64,000 nt of DNA from Verrucomicrobiia bacterium (GCA_026125285.1 JAHCLO010000029.1:22624-86623), one strand, 5' to 3'. Positions 8,745-18,287 are shown, numbered from the stretch's first letter. Program-made: numbers and translations. Notes: generated from the sequence alone by a model not told the origin.

Positions 8745-10037
8745 TCAGTTGACTCTGACCACCGCTGACTTGCCGTGCGCACCCAAGCCCTCCAGTTCGG
8801 CAAACTTCTTTACAGCGGGCAGCGCCTTCTTGAGTGAAGCGCGATTGTATTCCACCACACTGGTGCGGCGCTGGAACTGATCCACCGTCAGCCCAGCAAA
8901 CGACACCCCGGCACCGCCCGTGGGCAAAGTGTGGCTGGGACCAGCCACATAATCCCCCAACACGGTCGGCGACCACGGGCCCAGGAAAATCGCTCCTGCC
9001 GTCGTGATGGCTTCCGACACTTTGCGCGCCCTGCGCGTCATCACTTCGCAATGCTCGGGCGCAAGCTGATTCACCAGCGCCACGGCGTCGGCCAGCGTGC
9101 TCACCTGGATGAGCCACGCGTTGTCGTCCAAGGCGCGTCGGATGAACTCGCGTCGCGCCAGCTTCGGCAACTGTTTCGCAATTTCTCTTTCCACCGCTTT
9201 GAGGACTTTGCCTGAAGTTGTCACCAACCACACGCGCTCGTGGCCCGAACCGTGTTCCGCCTGCGCCAGCAAATCGGCCGCGGCGAATTTTGGATTCGCG
9301 GTGTCGTCCGCCAGCACCAGCACCTCGCTCGGACCGGGCAACAGATCAATGGCCACGTGACCGACCAGCAGACGCTTGGCGGTGACGACGTACGCGTTGC
9401 CCGGGCCGAAGATCTTTTGCACACGGCCAAGGGTGTTGGTGCCGTAAGCCATCGCCGCTATCGCCTGGGCACCACCGATGCGGTAAATCTCGGTTGCGCC
9501 CGCCGCCCGCGCCGCGAAGAGGAGCGCGGCGTTGATCGCCCCGTCCTTGCCACACGGCGTGCAAACCACGATCTCCCGGCAGCCCGCCACTTTGGCGAGC
9601 GTGACGGTCATCAACGCGGTGGAAACCAGCGGCGCCGTGCCGCCCGGGATGTAAACCCCCACGCGCTGGAATGGATCAAACTTCTCACCTACTGTCGCGC
9701 CGTGCGAATTGCGCGCGGACCACGCTCTGCGCAGTGACTTCCGGGCAAAGTTGGCAATGTTCTTCTCCGCCCCGGCCACGGCTGCGCGGAAGGAGTCGTC
9801 CGCTTTGAGCGACGCGGTCAGTAATTCAGCTTGCGCGACCGCAAACCGCTCGGCCGTCAGCTTCGCGCCATCGAACCGCTCGGTCAGTTCGATTAGCGCT
9901 TCGTCGCCCCGCGCACGCACGTCGTCCAGGATGGCGCGGGTGCGTTCCTCGATAAGTGGGTCAAACAAGCTGGAAGGCGCGGTGATTTCGCGCAGGCGCC
10001 TGGCGAAATCCGCGTCCGTGTGGCGGGTCACTCTCAT
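8745..10037 (-). CDS. hisD: Histidinol dehydrogenase
   Basis: 430 residues, the normal family length. It catalyses the two NAD-dependent oxidations of L-histidinol to L-histidine. Visible signatures are 'VGVYIPGGTAPLVST' near residue 130, 'GGAQAIAAMAYGT', 'DLLPGPSEVLVLADD' and 'LAPEHCEVMTR', which carries the catalytic glutamate and histidine. 'GPSHTLPTGGAGVSF' follows. No other his genes are in the window, so the pathway is dispersed in this genome. Confidence 0.95.
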   Translation of the reverse strand: MRVTRHTDADFARRLREITAPSSLFDPLIEERTRAILDDVRARGDEALIELTERFDGAKLTAERFAVAQAELLTASLKADDSFRAAVAGAEKNIANFARKSLRRAWSARNSHGATVGEKFDPFQRVGVYIPGGTAPLVSTALMTVTLAKVAGCREIVVCTPCGKDGAINAALLFAARAAGATEIYRIGGAQAIAAMAYGTNTLGRVQKIFGPGNAYVVTAKRLLVGHVAIDLLPGPSEVLVLADDTANPKFAAADLLAQAEHGSGHERVWLVTTSGKVLKAVEREIAKQLPKLARREFIRRALDDNAWLIQVSTLADAVALVNQLAPEHCEVMTRRARKVSEAITTAGAIFLGPWSPTVLGDYVAGPSHTLPTGGAGVSFAGLTVDQFQRRTSVVEYNRASLKKALPAVKKFAELEGLGAHGKSAVVRVN

Positions 10038-10144
10038 GGGCCGAGGCTAGGGCAAGCGGACCGGAAAGTCAAAATGGGCACGGCTTCGACACTCGAGAAG
10101 TTTTTGGGCTTTCGTTGGCTTGAACTGATCTTGATATTCACGTC

Positions 10145-10849
10145 ATGCAGAACCCAATCATCGCGGCGCTGGATGTGCCCACGGTCGAGCAGGCCCTCGC
10201 TTTGGCCCGCGAAATCGCCCCGGCAGTCGGCGCGTTCAAAATCGGCAGCGAACTGTTCACCGCCGCCGGGCCGGACATCGTCCGCCGCCTGCGCGAGACG
10301 GGCGCTTCGGTTTTTCTCGATTTGAAATTTCACGACATCCCCAACACCGTCGCCAAAGCCGTGGCGTCGGCCACGCGGCTCGACGTGCAAATCCTGACGA
10401 TTCATACGTGTGGCGGGCTGGCCATGATGCGCGCGGCCGAGGAATCCGCGCAACGGACGGCCCTGCAATCAGGCCGTAACGCACCGCTGGTACTGGGGGT
10501 AACGGTGCTGACCAGTCACGACGCCAACACGCTGGCCGAGATTGGCTGCGAAGCCAACGTGGGCCGGCAGGTGGAGCGCCTCGCGCAACTCGCCGTCCAG
10601 GCAGGTCTGCGCGGATTGGTCTGTTCCCCGCTTGAAATCGTGCAACTGCGTCAACTGCTGCCAGCGAACATTCAACTCGTCACACCCGGCATCCGCACTG
10701 GCGCCGAGCAGGCCGACGATCAGAAACGCACCTTGACGCCACGCGAAGCCATGCAGGCTGGCGCCAACTGGCTGGTCGTCGGACGGCCCATCTACGCGGC
10801 ATCACTTCCGCGCGCGGCGGCGGAAGCCATCCTGGCTTCGCTGAATTGA
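10145..10849 (+). CDS. pyrF: Orotidine 5'-phosphate decarboxylase
   Basis: 234 residues, of bacterial type I length. The catalytic tetrad region 'FLDLKFHDIPNTVAKA' is near residue 60 (the D-x-K-x-x-D array), with 'VTVLTSH' in the middle and 'TPGIRTGAEQADDQKR' plus 'WLVVGRPIY' forming the C-terminal phosphate-binding loops. It makes UMP from OMP. It is divergent from hisD and is followed by a cluster of very small frames. Confidence 0.95.
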   Translation: MQNPIIAALDVPTVEQALALAREIAPAVGAFKIGSELFTAAGPDIVRRLRETGASVFLDLKFHDIPNTVAKAVASATRLDVQILTIHTCGGLAMMRAAEESAQRTALQSGRNAPLVLGVTVLTSHDANTLAEIGCEANVGRQVERLAQLAVQAGLRGLVCSPLEIVQLRQLLPANIQLVTPGIRTGAEQADDQKRTLTPREAMQAGANWLVVGRPIYAASLPRAAAEAILASLN

Positions 10850-10983
10850 ACTCGCGGGGTGGGTTCCCGAATGAATGGTTTCTGCCACGCCGCCGCGTGT
10901 TGGAGAACCCGCCCACCCCAAACGAAACCGAACCGCCGTCGGGCAACACGAAAGTGTTGGAAGACAATCTGGCGACAGCATGA
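10847..10983 (+). pseudogene. Small frame ending in the 'EDNLATA' tail, paralogue of the 11532 frame
   Basis: The frame runs from a weak TTG at 10847, overlapping the pyrF stop, to TGA at 10983. Its last 29 residues match those of the 11532-11686 frame at 21 positions, including 'EPPSG' and the identical terminal 'EDNLATA' and stop. The upstream part does not match. It may be a partial duplication, or a second very small protein. A 15-base tandem duplication (10982-11011) follows directly. Confidence 0.4.
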
Positions 10984-11046
10984 GGCTGAACTTGCAGAGG
11001 CTGAACTTGCCGTTGCAACCCATGCCGACGCGCGTAGAATAGAGCC

Positions 11047-11229
11047 ATGAGCAAAAGTGCCACTCTCAACGGTCACGAGGCGCAATACGAAGCGCAGGCC
11101 AAACATTATCTGGCCGAGACGCAGAAGATTCTCCGCCAGCTCGCAAGGGAGCGGCAGCGGTCTGCCCGCCGCACTCGCTCACAAGCCAATCTGCTCCACG
11201 AAGTAAAAGAAATCCTCTACGGCAAATAG
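11047..11229 (+). CDS. Small basic helical protein of unknown function
   Basis: 60 residues from ATG, rich in Arg, Gln and Glu (e.g. 'LARERQRSARRTRSQ'), predicted largely helical. I do not recognise a family. It lies directly upstream of another helical small gene at 11233 on the same strand, which suggests a small operon. Confidence 0.45.
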   Translation: MSKSATLNGHEAQYEAQAKHYLAETQKILRQLARERQRSARRTRSQANLLHEVKEILYGK

Positions 11230-11232
11230 GCC

Positions 11233-11486
11233 ATGTGGAAAACTCTTTCCGGCTGGCTGTTCGCAGTCTTCAACATGTCGCGAGAGTTACAGGAACATCG
11301 CGTGCCATTCGTCAGTTGGAAGAGCGCACGCGCAACATCGATGAAGCCATCAAACTGCTGGCGCAGGAACAGCGCCACAGCCGGGAACTGGAATCCGCCG
11401 AACGCGAGAAACTACTCCTGCGGCTGCAAACCGAAGTGGCAAAGTTGAAAGCACTGCCTGCGCCGGGCGGAAAACGCTGCAAGTGA
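11233..11486 (+). pseudogene. Small coiled-coil protein gene with an apparent frameshift
   Basis: The frame starting at ATG 11233 reads 'MWKTLSGWLFAVFNMSRELQEHR' and then loses plausibility. The +2 frame continues 'IRQLEERTRNIDEAIKLLAQ' and 'HSRELESAEREKLLLRLQTE' as a clear amphipathic helix to the stop at 11486. Joining the two frames near 11300 gives one coherent membrane-anchored coiled-coil protein of about 80 residues. Either the gene carries a one- or two-base indel, there is a sequencing error, or translation shifts. Function unknown. Confidence 0.5.
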
Positions 11487-11531
11487 TCCGAGCTAACGCG
11501 ACCTCGCTGCAATTGCAGACCGAAGCGGACA

Positions 11532-11686
11532 TGAGCAAAGCCATCCACGAAACCGGCCACACGCCGGTGCAACGGGATACGTTTTACGAACCCATCCGCG
11601 CGCTGGAGAACACACCCGCTGAGAACGAAGCCGAACCGCCGTCGGGCAAATCGAAGGTGATGGAAGATAATCTGGCGACGGCGTGA
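11532..11686 (+). CDS. Small protein with the 'EPPSG...EDNLATA' C-terminus
   Basis: About 51 residues from ATG 11532; the frame is also open from 11483. The C-terminal third duplicates the tail of the 10847-10983 frame, which argues that the reading frame is real or was until recently. No known domain is recognised. The gene lies 62 bases upstream of the proteinase gene at 11749. Confidence 0.4.
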
Positions 11687-11748
11687 GGCGCTCACTGCTC
11701 GACCAATTGCTCAATTGACGCGGATTCTGCTTTCAATAAACTTCACCC

Positions 11749-12627
11749 ATGTCCGGCGCGTTCAACTCAATTCAGAAAGAGGTCAGCCAGGATCACAGCC
11801 TACGCAAGCCGCTGTTGAGTCAAATCAAGAAGTTGCGCTCGGGCAGGGCAGTGGTTTCGTTTTTCATCTCCTTTTATTCTCGCGCTCCGCTCTCGCAGGA
11901 AGATGCCGACATGATTGAGGAAGTGCTCTGCAACACTGATACCGCTAAAGGCGTTTCGCTGATTCTGGACGCGCCAGGCGGCGACGGTTTGGCGGCTGAG
12001 AGGATCATTCAGATCTGCCGCCGTTATTCCAAAGGCGATTTTGAGACCATCGTTCCCGCGCGAGCCAAGTCGGCGGCGACGATGGTGTGTCTTGGCTCTG
12101 ATCGAATTCTCATGAGCCCGGTTTCGGAACTCGGACCAATAGACCCACAGATTCCAATCAAGATCGGTGAGTCCTGGCAGTGGGTCGCGGCTCATCATGT
12201 GATCAACACTTTTGACAAGCTGTTATCTGACGCTGTCGGCCTCAAGGCCGGGCACATTGAACCGTATCTTCAGCAGTTGGCGCAGTTCAACGCGACACAA
12301 ATTGAAATGTTCCGTTCTGCCACCCGGCTCTCGGAGAATATCGCCATCTCCTCGCTTGCCAAAGGAATGCTAAAGGGCACTCCGAAGAAGGAGATCGAGA
12401 ATCGTATCAAGTGCTTTACAGATCCCGAAGTAACACTTTCGCACGGGCGTGCTCTTAACATCGAACACCTTGCCGATGCGGGATTAGCGATTGAGGAAAT
12501 TGATCTCCGTTCCGATCTCTGGAGGGCCATACGCGACCTCTACGTACGTAGCAAATTCGTTGTGGATAGGGGTGAATCCGGCAGAAAACTGGTAGATACG
12601 CTTGAAACATCATACAGAGCCGCCTAG
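11749..12627 (+). CDS. Serine dehydrogenase proteinase-family (ClpP/crotonase-fold) protein
   Basis: 292 residues. The segment 'SLILDAPGGDGLAAERI' near residue 75, followed by 'PARAKSAATMVCLGSDRILM' near residue 105, is the oxyanion-loop and catalytic-serine arrangement of the SDH_protease/SppA-like clan. 'SPVSELGPIDPQI' matches the conserved segment after the serine helix. There is no signal peptide, so the protein is probably cytoplasmic. The natural substrate of this family is not established. It follows a set of very small genes. Confidence 0.75.
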   Translation: MSGAFNSIQKEVSQDHSLRKPLLSQIKKLRSGRAVVSFFISFYSRAPLSQEDADMIEEVLCNTDTAKGVSLILDAPGGDGLAAERIIQICRRYSKGDFETIVPARAKSAATMVCLGSDRILMSPVSELGPIDPQIPIKIGESWQWVAAHHVINTFDKLLSDAVGLKAGHIEPYLQQLAQFNATQIEMFRSATRLSENIAISSLAKGMLKGTPKKEIENRIKCFTDPEVTLSHGRALNIEHLADAGLAIEEIDLRSDLWRAIRDLYVRSKFVVDRGESGRKLVDTLETSYRAA

Positions 12628-12639
12628 ATTATCGCTGCC

Positions 12640-12858
12640 ATGAACGCAACAAAGCACAAACGCAAAACGAACAAGCGGCGAACATTCGCCTCCTTGTTGC
12701 GCGCCAATCCGCGCGCGGAAGAGCGGTTGGCTCTTGTTTCAAAGTTCCCGCTGATATCTCCCACTGAAATCACCATTGCTGAAACAGCTTGGCAGCCTGT
12801 CCCGAGTGTCCCGCAGCACGGCGATGGGGTAGCGGCTTTCGCCCTCGCTAGTTCCTAA
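12640..12858 (+). CDS. Short hypothetical protein after the proteinase
   Basis: 72 residues, starting 12 bases after the proteinase stop. The first 35 residues are strongly basic (KHKRKTNKRR) and the C-terminal half has no recognisable motif. Spacing is the only support for its being a gene. A small hairpin (CTGAAGC/GCTTCAG, 12952-12968) follows about 95 bases downstream and could end the transcript. Confidence 0.3.
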   Translation: MNATKHKRKTNKRRTFASLLRANPRAEERLALVSKFPLISPTEITIAETAWQPVPSVPQHGDGVAAFALASS

Positions 12859-13224
12859 CCCTCGGTCTCCGCTGCCGCGCACAGGGAGTGGGCTGCCTTC
12901 AGCCGGATGTCCGGCGTAGCGAGTAAATCCCATCTGCTTCCATCATCGCTTCTGAAGCGGCGCTTCAGGGGTTTCATTTCATCGAGCTACCATGCCTGGT
13001 TCGCATTGAGATGATTTGGCGAAGCGTAAAGCATTCCTCCCAATAGCATCGCCGCCTTGCGCCGCTGCCGTATCCACGGGAGAAACGACATGCCCGTGCA
13101 AACGCCGTCCAGCATGGGTCTCGACGCGTTGCGCACCACCGCCGTGAGTCGCGAGGAGTTGTTGTCCAAGCCGCCAAGATTTCTGTGTCCAACCGGGCAC
13201 AACTGTGGTTTCTCTTAATGCACC
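12859..13224. other. Gene-poor interval of about 365 bases
   Basis: It holds the hairpin at 12952-12968 and a minus-strand open frame at 12987-13202 (71 codons, 'LLGGMLYASPNHLNANQAW' at its end). I could not link that frame to a family and it has no obvious ribosome-binding site. It could be an uncharacterised small protein or part of a dispersed repeat. No promoter could be assigned with confidence. Confidence 0.3.
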
Positions 13225-13518
13225 ATGAATACACTGACTGTCGTTGCCACATTTGAAGCCAAACCCGGCAAGGAAGCCGAACTGCGCGCCGCCCTGACCG
13301 ACCTGCTCGCGCCCACCCGCCAAGAAGCCGGCTGTCTGAACTACGATCTGCATCAGGCCACCGAGCATCCGGCGAAGTTTCTGTTCCACGAGAACTGGAC
13401 GAGCAAGGCGCATCTCGATACGCATCTGCAAAGTGCCCACGTGCAAGCGGTCCTCGCCCGCCTGGACGAGCTCTGTGTCGCGCCTCCGGAGATTTCGCTT
13501 TGGGAACGGATTGGGTAG
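13225..13518 (+). CDS. Antibiotic biosynthesis monooxygenase (ABM) domain protein
   Basis: 97 residues, the usual length of a single ABM/YgiN-type ferredoxin-like domain. It starts 'LTVVATFEAKPGKEAELRAA', has 'TRQEAGCLNYDLHQ' in the middle and 'HENWTSKAHLDTHLQSAHV' near residue 55, the classical ABM pattern. Such proteins are cofactor-free quinol oxygenases or dimeric accessory proteins; the substrate cannot be inferred here. Confidence 0.9.
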   Translation: MNTLTVVATFEAKPGKEAELRAALTDLLAPTRQEAGCLNYDLHQATEHPAKFLFHENWTSKAHLDTHLQSAHVQAVLARLDELCVAPPEISLWERIG

Positions 13519-13546
13519 GTTCGCAAACAGACAGCTCGCCGAGGTC

Positions 13547-14584
<1,038 letters not shown>

Positions 14585-14588
14585 AGTC

Positions 14589-15203
14589 ATGTTTACAACG
14601 GCAAAACAAATCCATGCAGGGGGTCACGAACTTCAGGACCGTGCTGAGGTATTTTGGTCAGGGGCAAATCTTGTCTTGGTTGTCGCCGATGGCGCAGGCG
14701 GTCGGAGTGGCGCAGCGCAAGCCGCAGAATTTGTGATCCGGCGAGTGAGGCAGGCAATTCACTCTGCTGATTTGAGTCCTGCGGGGTTGGCTGAATTCTT
14801 GAGATTGACTGACCGCCAGATGGCAGAAGCCAGAAATGTCGGCGAAACAACTTGCGTCATCGTGGTCATCTCGCAAACCGGCATTGTGGGCGCGAGTATT
14901 GGTGATTCTGGCGCTTGGCACATTACCCAAGCAGGCATAGACAATTTGACAGGCCATCAAACACGCAAGCCATTCCTCGGTGTGGGTTGTGCAATACCGT
15001 TTGGTTTTGTTCGAGGTCCGCTGACAGGCACTTTGCTGGTAGCCAGTGATGGATTGTTGAAATACTCAAGTGCAGAGCGAATCGCTGCAGTCGCTCTCTC
15101 CGACAACGTTGAAACTTCGGCACAAAAACTGGTTGGGCTGGTTCGTTACCCATCAGGCGCATTGCCGGATGATGTTTCTGTCTTGCTGGCCAGGCGTGTA
15201 TGA
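14589..15203 (+). CDS. PP2C-like protein serine/threonine phosphatase
   Basis: 204 residues from ATG 14589. Motifs run in PP2C order: 'LVVADGAGGRSGAAQAAEFV' near residue 30, 'GETTCVIVVIS' near residue 85, 'GASIGDSGAWHI' near residue 98, 'LLVASDGLLKYS' near residue 150, and 'PDDVSVLLARR' at the end. The aspartates for two metals (DGAGG, SDG, DD) are present. It sits between two peptide-transporter ATPase genes: four bases after the first, and its stop overlaps the ATG of the broken second ATPase gene at 15200. That suggests cotranscription. Confidence 0.8.
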   Translation: MFTTAKQIHAGGHELQDRAEVFWSGANLVLVVADGAGGRSGAAQAAEFVIRRVRQAIHSADLSPAGLAEFLRLTDRQMAEARNVGETTCVIVVISQTGIVGASIGDSGAWHITQAGIDNLTGHQTRKPFLGVGCAIPFGFVRGPLTGTLLVASDGLLKYSSAERIAAVALSDNVETSAQKLVGLVRYPSGALPDDVSVLLARRV

Positions 15204-15300
15204 GCCTCCTCGAAGTCCAAAACCTGAAGGCCCATTTCCCCGTGAAGCGCGGGGTGTTCAGCCATACGCAGGGCTTTTACCGACGCCACGCGGGCGCGAG
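15200..15300 (+). pseudogene. Truncated duplicate of the start of the OppF-like gene
   Basis: The first 25 or so codons ('LLEVQNLKAHFPVKRGVFS') closely match the first codons of the intact gene at 15531 ('LLEVQNLKVHFPVKHGVLS'). The match then stops and the frame runs into a palindromic element. The ATG overlaps the phosphatase stop (ATGA), so this was probably the original translationally coupled start of oppF. Confidence 0.75.
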
Positions 15301-15345
15301 TTGTGGATTTGTTGACACGCTCGCCCTGCCCATGAACCCTGCGCT

Positions 15346-15418
15346 CGTAGCCGCCGACGTGAGGAGGCGAACGGGCTGGAGCGCGAGTCGAATCCGCCTC
15401 CTCACGTCGGCGGCTACG
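15346..15418. repeat. Perfect 24-bp inverted repeat element
   Basis: The left arm at 15346-15369 (begins CGTAGCCGCCGACGTGAGG) and the right arm at 15395-15418 are exact reverse complements separated by 25 bases, giving a very stable hairpin. It lies between the broken and intact starts of the OppF-like gene. The segment at 15456-15490 contains a further GC-rich 'GAGAGGGTCAGGGTGAGGG' stretch of the sort often found dispersed in genomes. Confidence 0.8.
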
Positions 15419-15530
15419 GTTCGGGGGGCCAAGCGCGAATCTTGGTTCGGGGCATTCTTTCCCCGGGGGAGAGGGTCAGGGTGAGGGCGAGCGTCAAACA
15501 AACTTCTTCCTAGGTTTCGGATTTTCCTTC

Positions 15531-16508
15531 ATGAACCTCCTCGAAGTCCAAAATCTCAAAGTCCATTTCCCCGTAAAGCACGGCGTGTTAAGCCGCGCGC
15601 GGGAGTTTGTGAAAGCCGTGGACGACGTGAGTTTCAGAATTGCGCCCGGTGAAACGCTCGGTCTGGTGGGCGAGAGCGGTTGCGGGAAGACAACATTGGG
15701 CCGCGCCATCGTGCGGTTGGTCGAGCCGACAGCGGGGCGTGTATTGTTCGAAGGCGAAGACATCGCAGCGATGAGCGCAGGTGAATGTCGGATGCGGCGG
15801 CGGAGATTTCAGATGATTTTTCAAGACCCGTACAGTTCGCTCAATCCGCGAATGACGTTGGAGGATATCATCGGTGAGGCGCTGGACATACACGGGTTGG
15901 CGGAGAGCAAATCCGCGCGGGCAAAACGCGTGGCGGAACTGCTGGAGGCGGTGGGTTTGGACGCGGCTTATGCGCAACGGTATCCGCACGAGTTCAGCGG
16001 CGGGCAACGCCAACGCATCGGCATTGCGCGCGCGCTGGCCGTCGAGCCAAAACTCATCGTGTGCGACGAGCCGGTGAGCGCGCTGGATGTATCCGTGCAG
16101 GCACAGATCATCAATCTGCTTCAGGATTTGCAGCAGCAGCATGGCATCGCCTACCTGTTCATCGCGCACGATCTCGCGGTGGTGGAACACATCAGCCGCC
16201 GCGTGATGGTGATGTATCTGGGCAGGATCGTGGAACTGGCCGAGGCGAAGGCGCTCATCCGCTCGCCGAAACATCCGTACACCCAGGCGCTGATTTCTGC
16301 CGTGCCGGAAGTGGATGCGGAAACCAAGCGGCAAAGAATCGTTCTGCCGGGCGACGTGCCCTCGCCCATTCATCCGCCGCCGGGCTGCCGGTTTCATCCG
16401 CGCTGTCCGATTGCCCAACAACCGCTCTGCGCCACGGCGTCGCCCGAGTGGCGCGAAACCGGCAAAAATCACTGGGCGGCGTGTCACCTGGCGAAAAGCG
16501 ATGCATGA
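15531..16508 (+). CDS. Oligopeptide-type ABC transporter ATP-binding protein (OppF/DppF-like)
   Basis: 325 residues. Walker A 'GESGCGKTTLGRAI', Q-loop 'MIFQDPYSSLNPRMT', signature 'FSGGQRQRIGIARALA' and Walker B 'LIVCDEPVSALD' are all present. The C-terminal 'PGCRFHPRCP' motif marks the peptide/nickel-transporter branch. It would pair with the OppD-like ATPase at 13547. The intact start is a second copy; a truncated copy of the same 5' end lies at 15200. The stop codon lies inside a heptameric repeat. Confidence 0.92.
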   Translation: MNLLEVQNLKVHFPVKHGVLSRAREFVKAVDDVSFRIAPGETLGLVGESGCGKTTLGRAIVRLVEPTAGRVLFEGEDIAAMSAGECRMRRRRFQMIFQDPYSSLNPRMTLEDIIGEALDIHGLAESKSARAKRVAELLEAVGLDAAYAQRYPHEFSGGQRQRIGIARALAVEPKLIVCDEPVSALDVSVQAQIINLLQDLQQQHGIAYLFIAHDLAVVEHISRRVMVMYLGRIVELAEAKALIRSPKHPYTQALISAVPEVDAETKRQRIVLPGDVPSPIHPPPGCRFHPRCPIAQQPLCATASPEWRETGKNHWAACHLAKSDA

Positions 16509-16521
16509 TGCGTGACGCGTG
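16501..16521. repeat. Heptanucleotide repeat (ATGCGTG type) at the oppF-like stop codon
   Basis: Three consecutive 7-base units (ATGCATG, ATGCGTG, ACGCGTG) that include the TGA of the upstream gene. The same unit recurs after mrpC at 28727-28747. Confidence 0.65.
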
Positions 16522-16589
16522 AAGCATTGCCGTCAAACTGGAAACACCGCTGGTGCATCAAGCATTGTTCCTTGCCTTCCTTGCCGGGT

Positions 16590-17054
16590 TCAGCGACGCG
16601 GCGTGGTGCTGAAGTCGTGCTGCTCCTGCCGGTCACCGGTCGTGACCAGCAGCCGGTAGTTTACCCCGGGTTGCAGCGGGTCAGGAGTGGCGCCCTTGAC
16701 CGCTGGTCGCATACCCGGAATCCGTGAACCATAAGTGAACGTTCCAACGGGGATCGAATTCGAATCGGAGACAAGATGCCAGAGGGGATGGGCGTACTTG
16801 TTGGTTTCGATTTCCGCTGCCACCACAACTCTGACACTCGAGAAGCGGCAAAAGGGATCGAAATTGAACACCACCGGATTGCCCGGGCTGACGGTGGCGG
16901 GCTGGCGACCGCGGGGGGCTTTGGTCGCCCACGGGCTGACGCGATGCGAAATGTGAATAGTCGGCTCGGCAAACCAGTCTCTGTTCAAGTAAACGCTCAA
17001 GCTGCCCAGCCCAATGATGACAATCAGGACGAACGCGAGTTTGGCTTTCGACAT
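16590..17054 (-). CDS. Membrane-anchored hypothetical protein
   Basis: 154 residues from ATG 17054. One N-terminal transmembrane segment ('LAFVLIVIIGLGSLSVYL') is followed by a probably periplasmic domain with 'PVVFNFDPFCRFSSVRVVV' and a C-terminal 'LQPGVNYRLLVTTGD' that looks like a beta-sandwich. I do not recognise the family. The longer frame to 17381 lacks support. It is convergent with the ABC ATPase gene and divergent from the pseudopilin gene. Confidence 0.6.
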   Translation of the reverse strand: MSKAKLAFVLIVIIGLGSLSVYLNRDWFAEPTIHISHRVSPWATKAPRGRQPATVSPGNPVVFNFDPFCRFSSVRVVVAAEIETNKYAHPLWHLVSDSNSIPVGTFTYGSRIPGMRPAVKGATPDPLQPGVNYRLLVTTGDRQEQHDFSTTPRR

Positions 17055-17198
17055 GGCGAAACAGTTGACGCCGCACCACTTTCGGTTATTCGACGGGCGT
17101 TGGGCCGTGGGCATGAAGTCGGACAGGAGCGGGCCCGCCACAATGCGATGAAACCTTTGAGATACGCCGACCGTCTGGAGGCACAGGAATGGACTGAA

Positions 17199-17999
17199 AT
17201 GCCGAACATGAACTCGGGTTTTGTTTGTCGCGAATACAGCGCTTCGCGATTCAGGCGTGGCGGCTTCACGTTGATCGAACTGTTGGTGGTGATTGCCATT
17301 ATTGCCATCCTGGCCAGCATGTTGTTGCCGGCGCTTTCCCGGGCCAAGGAATCCGCCTTCCGCATCAAGTGTGTGAACCACATGCGGCAGCTTTCCCTGG
17401 CCACCGCCCTGTATGCCGGCGACAACGAGGGCCGCCTGCCGCCGCGCACGAATGCCTGGCGTTGGCCCACGAGTTTGCAGGACAATTATGTCAACTTGGA
17501 CATCTTGGTTTGCCCCACCGACGCGCGGCGCGGCATGCCCCCAACGGATACTTCCTCCGCGACGCTGGCGGATCGCTCACCCCGTAGCTACATCATCAAC
17601 GGTTGGAATGACTATTTCTGGCGACTCACGGGCAACCAGGACGTCAACTCCTATAACGGCATGGCCATGAAGGAAAACGCCATCTCGAAATCCTCCGATA
17701 CCGTGCTGTTTGGCGAAAAGAAGAACATAGACCTCGGCACGCCGGACGGACGGCTCTCCAGGCACTATTTCATGGACTTGTTGGAGCCGGAAAGGCTGGG
17801 CTGGGGCAATGACGGCGTGCAGGTGGAGCGGGGCTGTCACTCTGCGCGCATTGCCGGCACGGTAAGCCGCTCCGGTGGGTCGAATTACGCATTCGCCGAC
17901 GGCAGCGCACGCCTGCTCAAATACGGTCAGGACGTGTGGCCGCTGAATCTTTGGGCCGTGGCGGATGCGGACCGGCAAGCATTTGCTTTCCAACCTTGA
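17199..17999 (+). CDS. Type II secretion-like pseudopilin (prepilin N-terminal methylation domain)
   Basis: 266 residues from ATG 17199 (a second ATG lies at 17208). The prepilin peptidase site and helix 'RRGGFTLIELLVVIAIIAIL' are followed by 'ASMLLPALSRAKE', a form common in Verrucomicrobia. The C-terminus has the 'YAFADGSARLLKYG' motif of DUF1559-like proteins. PVC genomes carry many such genes; they are thought to be exported pilin-like proteins, but the role of individual members is unknown. Confidence 0.85.
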   Translation: MPNMNSGFVCREYSASRFRRGGFTLIELLVVIAIIAILASMLLPALSRAKESAFRIKCVNHMRQLSLATALYAGDNEGRLPPRTNAWRWPTSLQDNYVNLDILVCPTDARRGMPPTDTSSATLADRSPRSYIINGWNDYFWRLTGNQDVNSYNGMAMKENAISKSSDTVLFGEKKNIDLGTPDGRLSRHYFMDLLEPERLGWGNDGVQVERGCHSARIAGTVSRSGGSNYAFADGSARLLKYGQDVWPLNLWAVADADRQAFAFQP

Positions 18000-18287
18000 T
18001 CAGCGCTCCGTCTTGGCTCACGCAACGAGTTGACTGCGCCTGTGCGAGGAAGATTTCCTGACCGGGTAATGCCTCGGCAAACAGCGGCTTTTGGTAGGGC
18101 GCGTCACTCCGTGCGCGCTGCATTTTGGAGAAAGCCAACCCACGGCGCGTGCGGAGCGGTGCGCCCTACCGCCCTCGACTGAGGCATTACCTGACCGGCG
18201 ACCCGTGAGGTGCGGCGGCGCTTGCGTCCGGCCAGAAATCGCTTGCGCTTGCCGCCGTTGCTGCCTGAATACGTCTCGCACCAGATT
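18000..18287. repeat. Intergenic palindromic element, 'AGGGCGCGTCACTCCGTGC' family
   Basis: The element at 18093-18170 has imperfect inverted arms beginning GGTAGGGCGCGTCACTCC and ending GGTGCGCCCTACC. Outside it, GGTAATGCCTC (18065-18075) and GAGGCATTACC (18181-18191) form a further inverted pair, and 'CCTGACCGG' occurs on both sides in direct orientation. The same core recurs at 30449 and 33852. No gene was seen in this interval. Confidence 0.75.

Noticed and set aside
12987..13202. Minus-strand 71-codon frame in the gap before the ABM gene
   Set aside because: It could be a small protein or a dispersed repeat, but no start signal, family or neighbour supports it, so it is mentioned only in the interval entry.
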